Below are positions 15,866-23,099 of a DNA stretch of 27,995 nt, piece after piece (position 1 is the stretch's first letter; each line of letters opens with the position of its first letter). The translations under genes were made by a program, and so were the position numbers. The stretch is from Candidatus Latescibacterota bacterium. Lineage in GTDB: Bacteria > Latescibacterota > UBA2968 > UBA8231. The DNA lies in assembly GCA_022819745.1 (NCBI GenBank), contig JAJEGS010000002.1:1-27995 (forward strand), in the 5' to 3' direction. The notes under the pieces are model-generated. The model searched no databases and was not told the DNA's origin. It saw only the letters and a list, made by a program, of their open reading frames with translations.

Positions 15866-17209
15866 TCAATCCCCGAAGATCTTTCTCACTTCCTCGTGGA
15901 CGTAGTGCCGGGCGAAGACCACGGCTTTGTCTCCGGGGTGGATGAGCGTATCTCCACGGGGGATGACCACACTATCGCCGTGGACGACAGCGCCGATGAT
16001 CGAGTCCCTGGGCAGGCGGATGGAGATCAGGGGTTTTTGGGTGATCTTGCTGCCGCCGTGGGCGATGTACTCGACGGCTTCCACGTCGAGGCCAGGCAGG
16101 CCGGCGATGGAGGCGATGCGCTGGTGCCGCACGTAGCGCTGGACGGCGTTGACGGTCAGGAGCTGTTTGCTCAACACCGAATCTAGGCCGATGGCCGGAG
16201 TGATGGGCATGTAATCGACGTTGTTGACCAAGGCAATGGCGCGCGGCACTTCGAGGTGCCTGGCGACCAGCGTCGAGATGATGTTGACCTCGTCGTTGCC
16301 AGTGACGGCGATAAAGGCGTCCATGTCGGCGAGTCCCTCGACGGCCAACAGGTCGTAGTCCGTGCCGTCGCCTTGGATGACTAGCACGTTGGCGAGTTGG
16401 TCGGCGATTTGTCGGGACCGATCGGCGCGACTTTCGATGAGCCTGACGCGCATCTCTGAGGAAAGCTCTTGGGCGACGAATTGGCCGATGAGGCCGCCGC
16501 CGAGGATCGCGATATCCTCGATGCGATGGTCGGCGAGACCGGTCAAGCTGACCACGGAGGGAATGAAGTCGGGATCGCTGATGACGAAGATCCGGTCCTC
16601 TGGCAGCAGCGTGGTGTTGCCGCGGGGGATCAAGGTCTGCTGCTTGCGCTGGATGGCGACGATGCGCATGGGAATGTCGGCAAGCTGCCGGCCCAATTCA
16701 GTCAAAGGAGCATGAAGCAGAGAAGACTGGTGGTCGAGACGCATGCCGAGCAAGACGAGCTTGCCCTCGGCAAACTCGACTAGATCGGTGGCACTGGACT
16801 GGCGGATGAGGCGGATGATGGCGTCGGCGGTTTCCTTTTCGGGGTGGATGAACTGATCGACGCCGAGTTCTTGAGGACTGAAAATAAAATCAGGCGCGGT
16901 GAATTCGGGATTGCGGATGCGGGCGATGGCCGATTGGACGCCCAGCTTCTTGGCCATTCTACAGGCGAGCAGGTTGACCTCGTCGTTGGTGGTCATGGCG
17001 GCGACGAGATCCACCTTCTCGATGCCGAGCCCGCGCAAGTCCTGCAAACTGGTGCCATTGCCCTCGGCGACGATGATGTCGAGCTGTTCGCTGACGCGCT
17101 TGACGCGGCTGGGATCGGTGTCAATCTGGGTAATATCGTGCCCGTCTTGGCTCAGTTGCTTGCTCAACTGAAAGCCGATGGCTCCGGCACCTATGACCAA
17201 AATGTGCAT
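15866..17209 (-). CDS. trkA: TrkA, cytoplasmic NAD(H)-binding regulator of potassium uptake
   Basis: This 447-residue protein is a tandem of two RCK (TrkA-N + TrkA-C) units. The first begins MHILVIGAGAIG with a nucleotide-binding GxGxxG and acidic ID.D at the end of strand 2. The second begins near residue 232 with IAILGGGLIGQFVA, and EGDGTDYDLL and TGNDEVNI mirror EGNGTSLQDL and TTNDEVNLL of the first. Each is followed by a TrkA-C domain (for example IPRGNTTLLPEDRIFVISD and IPRGDTLIHPGDKAVVFAR). TrkA gates the TrkH channel from the cytoplasmic face. It is upstream of trkH by 10 bp. A perfect hairpin lies between rhaM and this gene. Confidence 0.95.
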   Translation of the reverse strand: MHILVIGAGAIGFQLSKQLSQDGHDITQIDTDPSRVKRVSEQLDIIVAEGNGTSLQDLRGLGIEKVDLVAAMTTNDEVNLLACRMAKKLGVQSAIARIRNPEFTAPDFIFSPQELGVDQFIHPEKETADAIIRLIRQSSATDLVEFAEGKLVLLGMRLDHQSSLLHAPLTELGRQLADIPMRIVAIQRKQQTLIPRGNTTLLPEDRIFVISDPDFIPSVVSLTGLADHRIEDIAILGGGLIGQFVAQELSSEMRVRLIESRADRSRQIADQLANVLVIQGDGTDYDLLAVEGLADMDAFIAVTGNDEVNIISTLVARHLEVPRAIALVNNVDYMPITPAIGLDSVLSKQLLTVNAVQRYVRHQRIASIAGLPGLDVEAVEYIAHGGSKITQKPLISIRLPRDSIIGAVVHGDSVVIPRGDTLIHPGDKAVVFARHYVHEEVRKIFGD

Positions 17210-17233
17210 GATTTTTCAGGCAAATTTCGCGTT

Positions 17234-17263
17234 GTAGGGGGCGGTTTGTAAACCGCCCCCTAC
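17234..17263. repeat. Perfect 14-bp-stem palindrome (REP-like intergenic hairpin)
   Basis: GTAGGGGGCGGTTT (17234-17247), a GT spacer, and AAACCGCCCCCTAC (17250-17263) form a perfect hairpin. It abuts the rhaM stop codon and lies upstream of trkA. On the - strand it is not followed by a T run, so it is not a classic intrinsic terminator. Very similar GTAGGGGCGGGTTT-type palindromes are dispersed in many uncultivated-lineage and Chloroflexi genomes as I recall them, so a REP-like element is the best reading; it may also stabilise rhaM mRNA. Confidence 0.75.
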
Positions 17264-17578
17264 CTAGTCGATGTGGAAGACTTCGCGCAGATCCTTGGCA
17301 ATAGGGCTGTCGTCCGGGTTGGAGGCCATGATGTCCTTCATGTAGGTCCACCACCGGCGGCACTCCGGCGTCTCGGCGATGCGATTCCAGCGCTCTTCGT
17401 CCTCAATTTCCACATAGGCAAAAAGCTGGTGGGTGTCTGCGTCGAGGAAGATGGAGTAGTTGTGGACGCCGTGGTCTTTGAGGGTCTGCTCCAGCTCGGG
17501 CCAGATGGGGTTGTGGCGCTTTTCGTATTCGGCGTGTTGGTCGGGATTGACCTGCATGACAAAGGCTTTGCGAATCAC
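17264..17578 (-). CDS. rhaM: L-rhamnose mutarotase
   Basis: This 104-residue protein is full length for RhaM, a ferredoxin-like dimeric enzyme that interconverts the alpha and beta anomers of L-rhamnose. It begins [12 protein letters not shown], has Y18 and H22 in [12 protein letters not shown] (the positions of the catalytic tyrosine and histidine of the E. coli enzyme), then the FAYVEIED strand and the WNRIAETP...WW helix with family-typical tryptophans. The start is GTG at 17578, supported by AAGGAG about 9 bp upstream; no ATG is suitable. No other rhamnose gene is present nearby. The downstream hairpin separates it from trkA. It follows the second DUF6785-like gene, and the pairing may reflect sugar metabolism, but the link is only positional. 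Confidence 0.93.
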   Translation of the reverse strand: MIRKAFVMQVNPDQHAEYEKRHNPIWPELEQTLKDHGVHNYSIFLDADTHQLFAYVEIEDEERWNRIAETPECRRWWTYMKDIMASNPDDSPIAKDLREVFHID

Positions 17579-17664
17579 GGTTGTCTGCTCCTTTTCTTAA
17601 AGTTATGCCAAGTGTCTGGCATTTAGCCCGCTGAGTCAAATTAAGCGTATATTGCGGGGCCAAA

Positions 17665-19815
17665 TCAGAAGTTGAAGATCATATTGCCCTCGACGCCGTA
17701 GGCCCCGTCGATGAAAAGCCACAGGCAGGCCGTGGTGAAGTCGCCGAGGATTAGTCCTAAAAAGAACGGCATTAGGGTGCGGTAGGTGCGCACCCCGCCG
17801 TAGCGCAGGATGGTCGCCTTGAGTAGCCAGGCTAAAAAGATGGACAGCCAGCCATAGTAAACAATGGTGAAGGTAGAGGCGATGGGAAAACCCAAAGGAT
17901 GCAGAGGCCACCACGCGAAGCGGTGGCGCAAAAAGAGCAGGGCTGCCATGACAAAGCTCCCGCTGGCGGTGAAGGCAAGGCGCGGGGCGAACGACGGCTC
18001 GGGTGCGTTGTACACTGATGCCATATAGGTGAAGGGCCAGCGCGGCGCGCCGCTAAAGTACCAGCCGTGCAGGTTGATGCCACCATAGGTATAGGCGAGG
18101 GTCATGGTAAACCAGATCGAGCCGAGTAGCCCCACGGCGATGGCAGCGAATAAGGCCCAAGGCAGCCAGCGCGGCGCAGGCGAGTCGCCGGAGGTGAGCT
18201 TGAGGCTGTGCATGACGGCGTTCATCATGTTGGCCGCGGTCTCGCCCATCCACACCGTGCTCAAGCCCAAGCCGGTCATGTTGCCGAGGCCGAGGGTCTC
18301 GGGGCCAATGCCTCGGGTGATAAATGCCTGTGGGGCCATCGGCGTTTGGCAGCCGGGGATACCAGCTTCGCAGACGATGCGCGACAGACCGATAAAGACG
18401 ATGAGCGCCCCTACCACTAGCAGTACTGCGGCGTACAGGGAGAGGCCGGTGAGGGTCAGCCATGCGACCATGAACGCCACGCCGACGGCTAGGCCGCCAA
18501 AGGCCGTGCGCGGGGCCATGAGTTCGCCGGGGGCTGGCTCGCCTTTTAACGCTTGGCTCCACAGGCGGCGCAGATGGGCGCGGGCGGTCCACATCACAAA
18601 GAGGGCCAGCACCAAGAGGCCACCGGCCTGCTGATGGGAGACGGGGACCGAGCCACCGCCCGAGGTCCAAATATCGCCCCCGCCGATGACGAGGCCGATG
18701 CGAGCGAAGACGACTTTTTCTAGGGTGTAGAACAAAAAGAAAAACCAGATGCTGAAGGATACGCTGAGCGCCATCAGGTAGGCTAGGCCCAAGATAGGCA
18801 GATTGATCATCCAGGGCAGGCCGACGCTACCTTGGAGCAGGGATAGGCGGCCATACAGGGCGATGGGCTGGAAGGCGTCGTGGTAGTAGTTGAGCGAGTT
18901 CCACGAGTGGATCAGGAGCGGCACGGCAAAGCCTAGCCACAGCAGGCGGTTTTTGAACAAGCGGCCGAAAAGGGACTCGGAGTCCGCGTCTTCGAGCATG
19001 GTAAGGGGTAGGCGGGTGAGGGGAAAGACGAGCCGCTCGTTGGCGATCCATTGGCCTCGGAGCAGCACGCCGAGGCAAAAGAGGACCCAGTAGAAGGTGA
19101 AGAGAAAGCAGATCCAAGCGGCTAGCGGGCGGCTCCAGGCGGCCCACGGTATGGCGCTGCCCTGGGGCAGTCCCTCGTAGAACAGGCGCACGGCCTCGGT
19201 ATCGCTGGGTGCTAGCCAAGGATGGATGTACTCGACGAAAAGCTCTTGCCAGGCATTCTCCGGCGTGGCGTAGTACGCGGCTCCGGTGATGACCGACAGG
19301 AAACTGCCGGTGAAGCCGGTGGTGACCACGACTGAGCCGACCAGCATCATGGCGTACACGGCGATGAGTTCGGCGCGGGAAAAGGCCCACGCGCGGCCCA
19401 GCATCTTGAGCAGAGGTAGGGCCGCGGCCGTTAGCAGAAAGAGGAAGAGGACGGCGATTAGAGGGATGGCATTGCTGGTGATCTGCGAGCCCTTGACGAT
19501 GAGGATGCCCCAAGGGCTCAGCACGCTGATCGCCCCCACGAGGAGCAAACCCGTGAGGACGGCGCGCAGAGAGAAAGCGGACGGAGGGATGGTGCGGGAC
19601 GTGAGAAACCGCCTATTTGAGACTGCGGATGAAGTAGAGCAGGCGCTTGAAAAAGTTTGGCCGGATGCCGGGGTTCTCAGTGCGTTGGGCCACCATGTGG
19701 TAGGCTTGGAGTTGGTGGTTGTACATGGCGTGGGACCCGCCCCACAAGTACAGGCGGAAGGCGCGGAAAACCGCTTCGCCCCAGCGCTCGACGACGGTCT
19801 GGCGGTTGGCCTCAA
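17665..19815 (-). CDS. Second DUF6785/DUF6784-like polytopic membrane protein
   Basis: The hydrophobic part, from about residue 78, is homologous to the protein at 311-2338 and carries about 12-14 membrane segments. It shares YYATPEN, LAYTYGGINLH, WWPLHPLGFP and the final MPFFLGLILGDFTTACLWLFIDG-type segment (given here in part). The role is unknown. The start is a problem: the only standard start codon upstream of the conserved region is TTG at 19815, which lies 200 bp inside the methyltransferase gene, and the first 67 residues look like a shadow of that gene. TTG 19548 and GTG 19539 fall within the first membrane segment, after homology has begun. A rare start codon, coupling to the upstream gene or a sequence error are all possible. 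The gene is certain; its N-terminus is not. Confidence 0.8.
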   Translation of the reverse strand: MRPTARPSSSAGAKRFSAPSACTCGAGPTPCTTTNSKPTTWWPNALRTPASGQTFSSACSTSSAVSNRRFLTSRTIPPSAFSLRAVLTGLLLVGAISVLSPWGILIVKGSQITSNAIPLIAVLFLFLLTAAALPLLKMLGRAWAFSRAELIAVYAMMLVGSVVVTTGFTGSFLSVITGAAYYATPENAWQELFVEYIHPWLAPSDTEAVRLFYEGLPQGSAIPWAAWSRPLAAWICFLFTFYWVLFCLGVLLRGQWIANERLVFPLTRLPLTMLEDADSESLFGRLFKNRLLWLGFAVPLLIHSWNSLNYYHDAFQPIALYGRLSLLQGSVGLPWMINLPILGLAYLMALSVSFSIWFFFLFYTLEKVVFARIGLVIGGGDIWTSGGGSVPVSHQQAGGLLVLALFVMWTARAHLRRLWSQALKGEPAPGELMAPRTAFGGLAVGVAFMVAWLTLTGLSLYAAVLLVVGALIVFIGLSRIVCEAGIPGCQTPMAPQAFITRGIGPETLGLGNMTGLGLSTVWMGETAANMMNAVMHSLKLTSGDSPAPRWLPWALFAAIAVGLLGSIWFTMTLAYTYGGINLHGWYFSGAPRWPFTYMASVYNAPEPSFAPRLAFTASGSFVMAALLFLRHRFAWWPLHPLGFPIASTFTIVYYGWLSIFLAWLLKATILRYGGVRTYRTLMPFFLGLILGDFTTACLWLFIDGAYGVEGNMIFNF

Positions 19816-20869
19816 AGCGGGAGGCCCAGTGCTTCAGAGTCAGGGCGTATTCGTGAGTCTCATCTACCACTTCCTCCACCTTGAAGCCGTGCATGAGGAA
19901 CTCTTGCAGCAGGTCGGGTAGGCACAGGTACGTGTGAGTACCGGGGTAGATATAGCGACGCACGAAGTTGCTCACCTTGTATTTTTCGAGCGTGGCCGAG
20001 GCGTCCAAATAGATGCGCCCTCCGGGTTTGAGGCATTTCCACACTTGCGCGGCAAAGTCGCGGTAGTGTGGGATGTGCTCAATGACGCCGAAGATGACAA
20101 TGGCGTCGTACGGCTCGGGCGGGTCGTGTTCGAGGAAATCTTCAAGGAGGATTTGACAGTTCGTCAGCCCTTGTTCGGCGATGAGGTCTTGATGCAGCTG
20201 GTGCGAGTCCTCGGCAATGGTCAGGGCCGTGCTGTGGATGCCGCGCGGACCGGCGTAGCGGGTAACTGCGCCCCAGCCCGCGCCGATGTCGAGCAGGCGG
20301 TCACCCGGTTTTAGGTCTAGGGCTTGGGCCATAGTGGCAAACTTGTGCTCAGCGGCTTGTTCCAGCGTCTCGTCATCGTCGTGGAAGAGGCAGTGCGAGT
20401 ACAGATGGTACTGGCGATCGACGAAGGCCAAGTAGAAATCGTCGCCGAAGTTATAGTGGTGCGCGATGGCAGCGCGGTTGAGGCGGACGCGGTTGCTCCA
20501 GAGGAGTTGGAGATAGGCCCGCAGCAGGAAGCCGAGGCTGACATTGCCCTTCTTGGCATGTTGACGCAGATCTATGAAGGCGTGCACATCGCCCTCGATT
20601 TCGATCTGGCCTTCGACGTAAGCGCGACCGATGGCGTATTCGTCGAGTCTTTTGCTGAGCACCTCGTCGGAGTGGAAGACGACGCTAAAGGCCGGTTCGC
20701 CCGCCGGTCCTAAGCGCAAGGTCTCGCCTTGTGCAAAGGTGAATTGGCAAGGAATGGGGACGTCGGCGAGGGCCGCGTGGAGTAGGCGGGCAGCCGCGCA
20801 TTGGGGCTGGGGGGGTGGAGCTTGCTCTTGTGGAGCTTGCTCTTGCTGTAATTGGGGCTGTGCGGTCAT
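19613..20869 (-). CDS. Cyclopropane-fatty-acyl-phospholipid synthase-like SAM methyltransferase
   Basis: This 418-residue protein has an N-terminal lipid-binding-like region (FSVVFHSDEVLSKRLDEYAIGRAYVEGQIEIEGD), then the cyclopropane synthase core. The core holds HHYNFGDDFYLAFVD, the SAM motif LLDIGAGWGAVTRYA, FGVIEHIPHYRDF and YIYPGTHTYLCLPDLLQEF. The family methylenates lipid double bonds using SAM. It is divergent: the usual EHVG is IEHIPHY, and the usual YSC cysteine motif reads YSHC. Related activities such as other lipid methylations are possible. The ATG at 20869 has AGGA nine bases upstream (20879-20882) and is preferred over GTG 20890. The N-terminus is Gln/Pro-rich because of a 15-bp tandem repeat. 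It is divergent from the solute-binding-protein gene and directly upstream of the DUF6785-like gene. Confidence 0.88.
   Translation of the reverse strand: MTAQPQLQQEQAPQEQAPPPQPQCAAARLLHAALADVPIPCQFTFAQGETLRLGPAGEPAFSVVFHSDEVLSKRLDEYAIGRAYVEGQIEIEGDVHAFIDLRQHAKKGNVSLGFLLRAYLQLLWSNRVRLNRAAIAHHYNFGDDFYLAFVDRQYHLYSHCLFHDDDETLEQAAEHKFATMAQALDLKPGDRLLDIGAGWGAVTRYAGPRGIHSTALTIAEDSHQLHQDLIAEQGLTNCQILLEDFLEHDPPEPYDAIVIFGVIEHIPHYRDFAAQVWKCLKPGGRIYLDASATLEKYKVSNFVRRYIYPGTHTYLCLPDLLQEFLMHGFKVEEVVDETHEYALTLKHWASRFEANRQTVVERWGEAVFRAFRLYLWGGSHAMYNHQLQAYHMVAQRTENPGIRPNFFKRLLYFIRSLK
20816..20845 (-). repeat. 15-bp perfect tandem duplication
   Basis: TGGAGCTTGCTCTTG occurs at 20816-20830 and again at 20831-20845 without a mismatch. 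On the coding strand it produces the repeated QEQAP near the N-terminus of the methyltransferase. A length-variable, likely disordered tail is the simple reading. Confidence 0.95.
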
Positions 20870-20984
20870 GATGGTTTTTCCTGGCGGCACAATTAGTTGC
20901 GCAAGGGGGACATTTAGTGCTGATGGGGTACAGATTATTAAACTTAGCCCAACTCGTCAAGAAGATGGGAAAAGGAGCGAGGTC
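20870..20984. promoter_or_regulatory. Divergent intergenic region between the methyltransferase and solute-binding-protein genes
   Basis: Both flanking genes start outward from these 115 bp, so at least one promoter for each must lie here or overlap the genes. The AT-richer stretch around 20930-20945 could hold a -10 element. I see no pair of boxes close enough to consensus to name. Confidence 0.4.
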
Positions 20985-22973
20985 ATGCAGGTGATTGGAT
21001 GGGGCAGGATGGTGTGGAGTATAGGTGCGGTTGTGTGGTTAGGTTGTGTGTCGGTTGAAGCGGAGCGTCCGATCGCGACTGAAGCGTCGACGGGCGACAT
21101 CCCGCAGAGTGCGTGGCCAGAGGCTTGGTTCCAGCCGCCGGCCACGGCTTCGGCGGTGGAATTGCAGACCTTCCACCAGTCGCCCGTACTCGATGAATTG
21201 GTGGCCACCGGTGAATTGCCGCCGGTCGCCGAGCGCCTGCCCGCCGACCCGGTGGTGGTCGAACCCTACGGAGAAATTGGCCGCTACGGGGGCACGGCCC
21301 GGCTGTTTTTCGCGGGTGAAAGTCTGATCAACGTGCCCGAGGGGGTGCTGCGTCCGGGGCCGCAAATGCGGTTGAATCTACCGAATTTTGCGGCAAAGGC
21401 CGAGTATCTCAACGGCGCGCGGACCTTGCGGATTACTCTGCGCCCCGGCCACAAGTGGTCCGACGGCCATCCCGTAACGGCTGATGACTACGCGTTCTGG
21501 TTCGACCACGTGCTGATGAACGAGGAGCTCACGCCAGTGGTGGAGCCTCGATTCAAGGGCGCGCGAATCGAAAAGCACGACGCGCACAGTTTCAGTTATC
21601 ACTTTCCTCAGCCGATGCCGCTGTTTGTCAACCATCTCGCCCACAACAGTTCGCGCTTGGTGATGCCGGCGCACTTTATGCGCCGCTACCACCCGGATTT
21701 CACCGATCCCGCGCAATTGGAGCGCGAGGCCGAAGAGCTGGGTTTGCAGGACTGGCTCACCTATTTCGGGGCGGTCAACAGCACGACTGATCTGATTCAC
21801 TTCAACCGCCCTGTACTGACGGCGTACGTGCTAGTCAGCCGGACTTCGACGCGCGCCCTGCTGCGCCGCAATCCCTACTATTTCAAGGTGGATCCCGCAG
21901 GCAACCAGTTGCCCTATATCGACTACTTGGAGGTGCAGCGAGTCGATAGCCCCGAGATCATGGCGGCCAAAGCCTCGACCGGACAGGTTGACTTTGCCGG
22001 GCGGCAGTTTATGACGGCCGATATTCCGCTGTTTAAGCGCTTTGAGCAGTACAACGACTATTCCACGTACGTCTGGCCGCGGCCCTACGGCTCGGACGTG
22101 GTGTTGCAGTTCAATTTGAATCATCCCGACGAGGGACTGCGGCGGATTTTCCAAGACGTGCGCTTCCGGCGAGCGATGTCGCTGGCCATCAATCGGGAGG
22201 AAATTAACGACATCGTTTACTTTGGCTACGGGGTGCCGCGTCAACTTACGGTGGTGTCTGCGAGCCGCTACTTCGAGCCAGAATTTGCCACGGCTTGGGC
22301 GGAGTTTGACCCGGTGCGTGCGCGTGCCCTGTTCGACGAGATGGGACTTATCGATCGCGACGGAGATGGCCGGCGCGAGCGGCTCGACGGTAAGCCATTG
22401 CAAATCACCTTGGAGTACATGATCGGCGAGACGCCCAAGCAGGTTACCTTGGACTTGGTCACGGCCCACTGGCGCGAGGTAGGGGTAAGCGTCAATCTCA
22501 AACAGATCAGCGGCAGCTTGCAACGAATCCGCGCTAAGGCGGGCTTGATGGACATGACCATCTGGCACGCCGATCGCAACGCGGATATCCTCTTTCCCAT
22601 TGAGCCTTATTGGTACGTGCCGACTAATGGCGGCTGGGAGCAGAGCCAGTGGTCTAAGTGGACGCGGTGGTATTTCTCCGACGGCGCACTCGGGTGGGAG
22701 CCACCGGCGCAGATTAAGGAGCTGATTGGCTGGTGGGAGACGCTGCGCCGCACCACGGACGAGGAGGAGCGCATTGCGATGGGCAAGAAGATTCTCCGCA
22801 GCCAAGCCGAGAACCTGTGGGCCCTCGGCGTCATTGGCTTGGGGCCGCATCCGGTCGTGGTCAGCCACAAGCTGCACAATGTGCCGCCTCAAGGCTATTG
22901 GGGTTGGGATTCGCGCTGGACGTGGCCGTACTATCCAGAGACTTGGTATTTGGACGAGGGAGGGGAAAAATAG
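20985..22973 (+). CDS. ABC transporter solute-binding protein, family 5 (SBP_bac_5)
   Basis: This 662-residue exported protein starts with a signal peptide (MQVIGWGRM then a hydrophobic stretch, cleavage probably after SVEA near residue 26). It has the family-5 course: RYGGTARLFF, then LRITLRPGHKWSDGHPVTADDYAFWF, YYFKVDPAGNQLPYID and the RFRRAMSLAINREEINDIVYFG helix; RDGDGRRERLDGKPLQITLEYM and the C-terminal W-rich region follow. Such proteins bind peptides, sugars or other solutes outside the membrane for an ABC importer; I cannot assign the ligand. No permease or ATPase gene is present in the window. The ATG at 20985 has AGGAG 7 bp upstream; the frame stays open back to 20631 but that part overlaps the methyltransferase gene. 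The cysteine at 21 is not in a good lipobox. Confidence 0.9.
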   Translation: MQVIGWGRMVWSIGAVVWLGCVSVEAERPIATEASTGDIPQSAWPEAWFQPPATASAVELQTFHQSPVLDELVATGELPPVAERLPADPVVVEPYGEIGRYGGTARLFFAGESLINVPEGVLRPGPQMRLNLPNFAAKAEYLNGARTLRITLRPGHKWSDGHPVTADDYAFWFDHVLMNEELTPVVEPRFKGARIEKHDAHSFSYHFPQPMPLFVNHLAHNSSRLVMPAHFMRRYHPDFTDPAQLEREAEELGLQDWLTYFGAVNSTTDLIHFNRPVLTAYVLVSRTSTRALLRRNPYYFKVDPAGNQLPYIDYLEVQRVDSPEIMAAKASTGQVDFAGRQFMTADIPLFKRFEQYNDYSTYVWPRPYGSDVVLQFNLNHPDEGLRRIFQDVRFRRAMSLAINREEINDIVYFGYGVPRQLTVVSASRYFEPEFATAWAEFDPVRARALFDEMGLIDRDGDGRRERLDGKPLQITLEYMIGETPKQVTLDLVTAHWREVGVSVNLKQISGSLQRIRAKAGLMDMTIWHADRNADILFPIEPYWYVPTNGGWEQSQWSKWTRWYFSDGALGWEPPAQIKELIGWWETLRRTTDEEERIAMGKKILRSQAENLWALGVIGLGPHPVVVSHKLHNVPPQGYWGWDSRWTWPYYPETWYLDEGGEK

Positions 22974-23005
22974 CCGCGAGCGAGCGCCGCGCAGATAGTT
23001 GTCTT

Positions 23006-23036
23006 TTGCCGTTCTATATATATTGTGCCATATTAT
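23006..23036 (+). promoter_or_regulatory. Possible promoter for the FnIII protein
   Basis: The 126-bp gap after the solute-binding-protein gene holds an AT-rich patch with TTGCCG (23006-23011) and TATTAT (23031-23036), 19 bp apart. This is the best candidate for a separate promoter of the large secreted protein, but the spacing is long and the match is modest. Confidence 0.35.
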
Positions 23037-23099
23037 GCTTTCTTGAATTCATTCGCGGTTTGAGACGCGAAATCACTGAAGAGGAGAGTAGAGTACAAA

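Noticed and set aside
17234..17263. Intrinsic terminator for rhaM
   Set aside because: The hairpin is strong but the downstream - strand sequence lacks a T run.
20631..20984. A longer N-terminus for the solute-binding protein
   Set aside because: The extension overlaps the methyltransferase gene antisense, and a signal peptide with a good ribosome binding site starts at 20985.
21831..22892. A 353-codon open frame on the - strand
   Set aside because: It is antisense to the solute-binding-protein gene and looks like a shadow of it.
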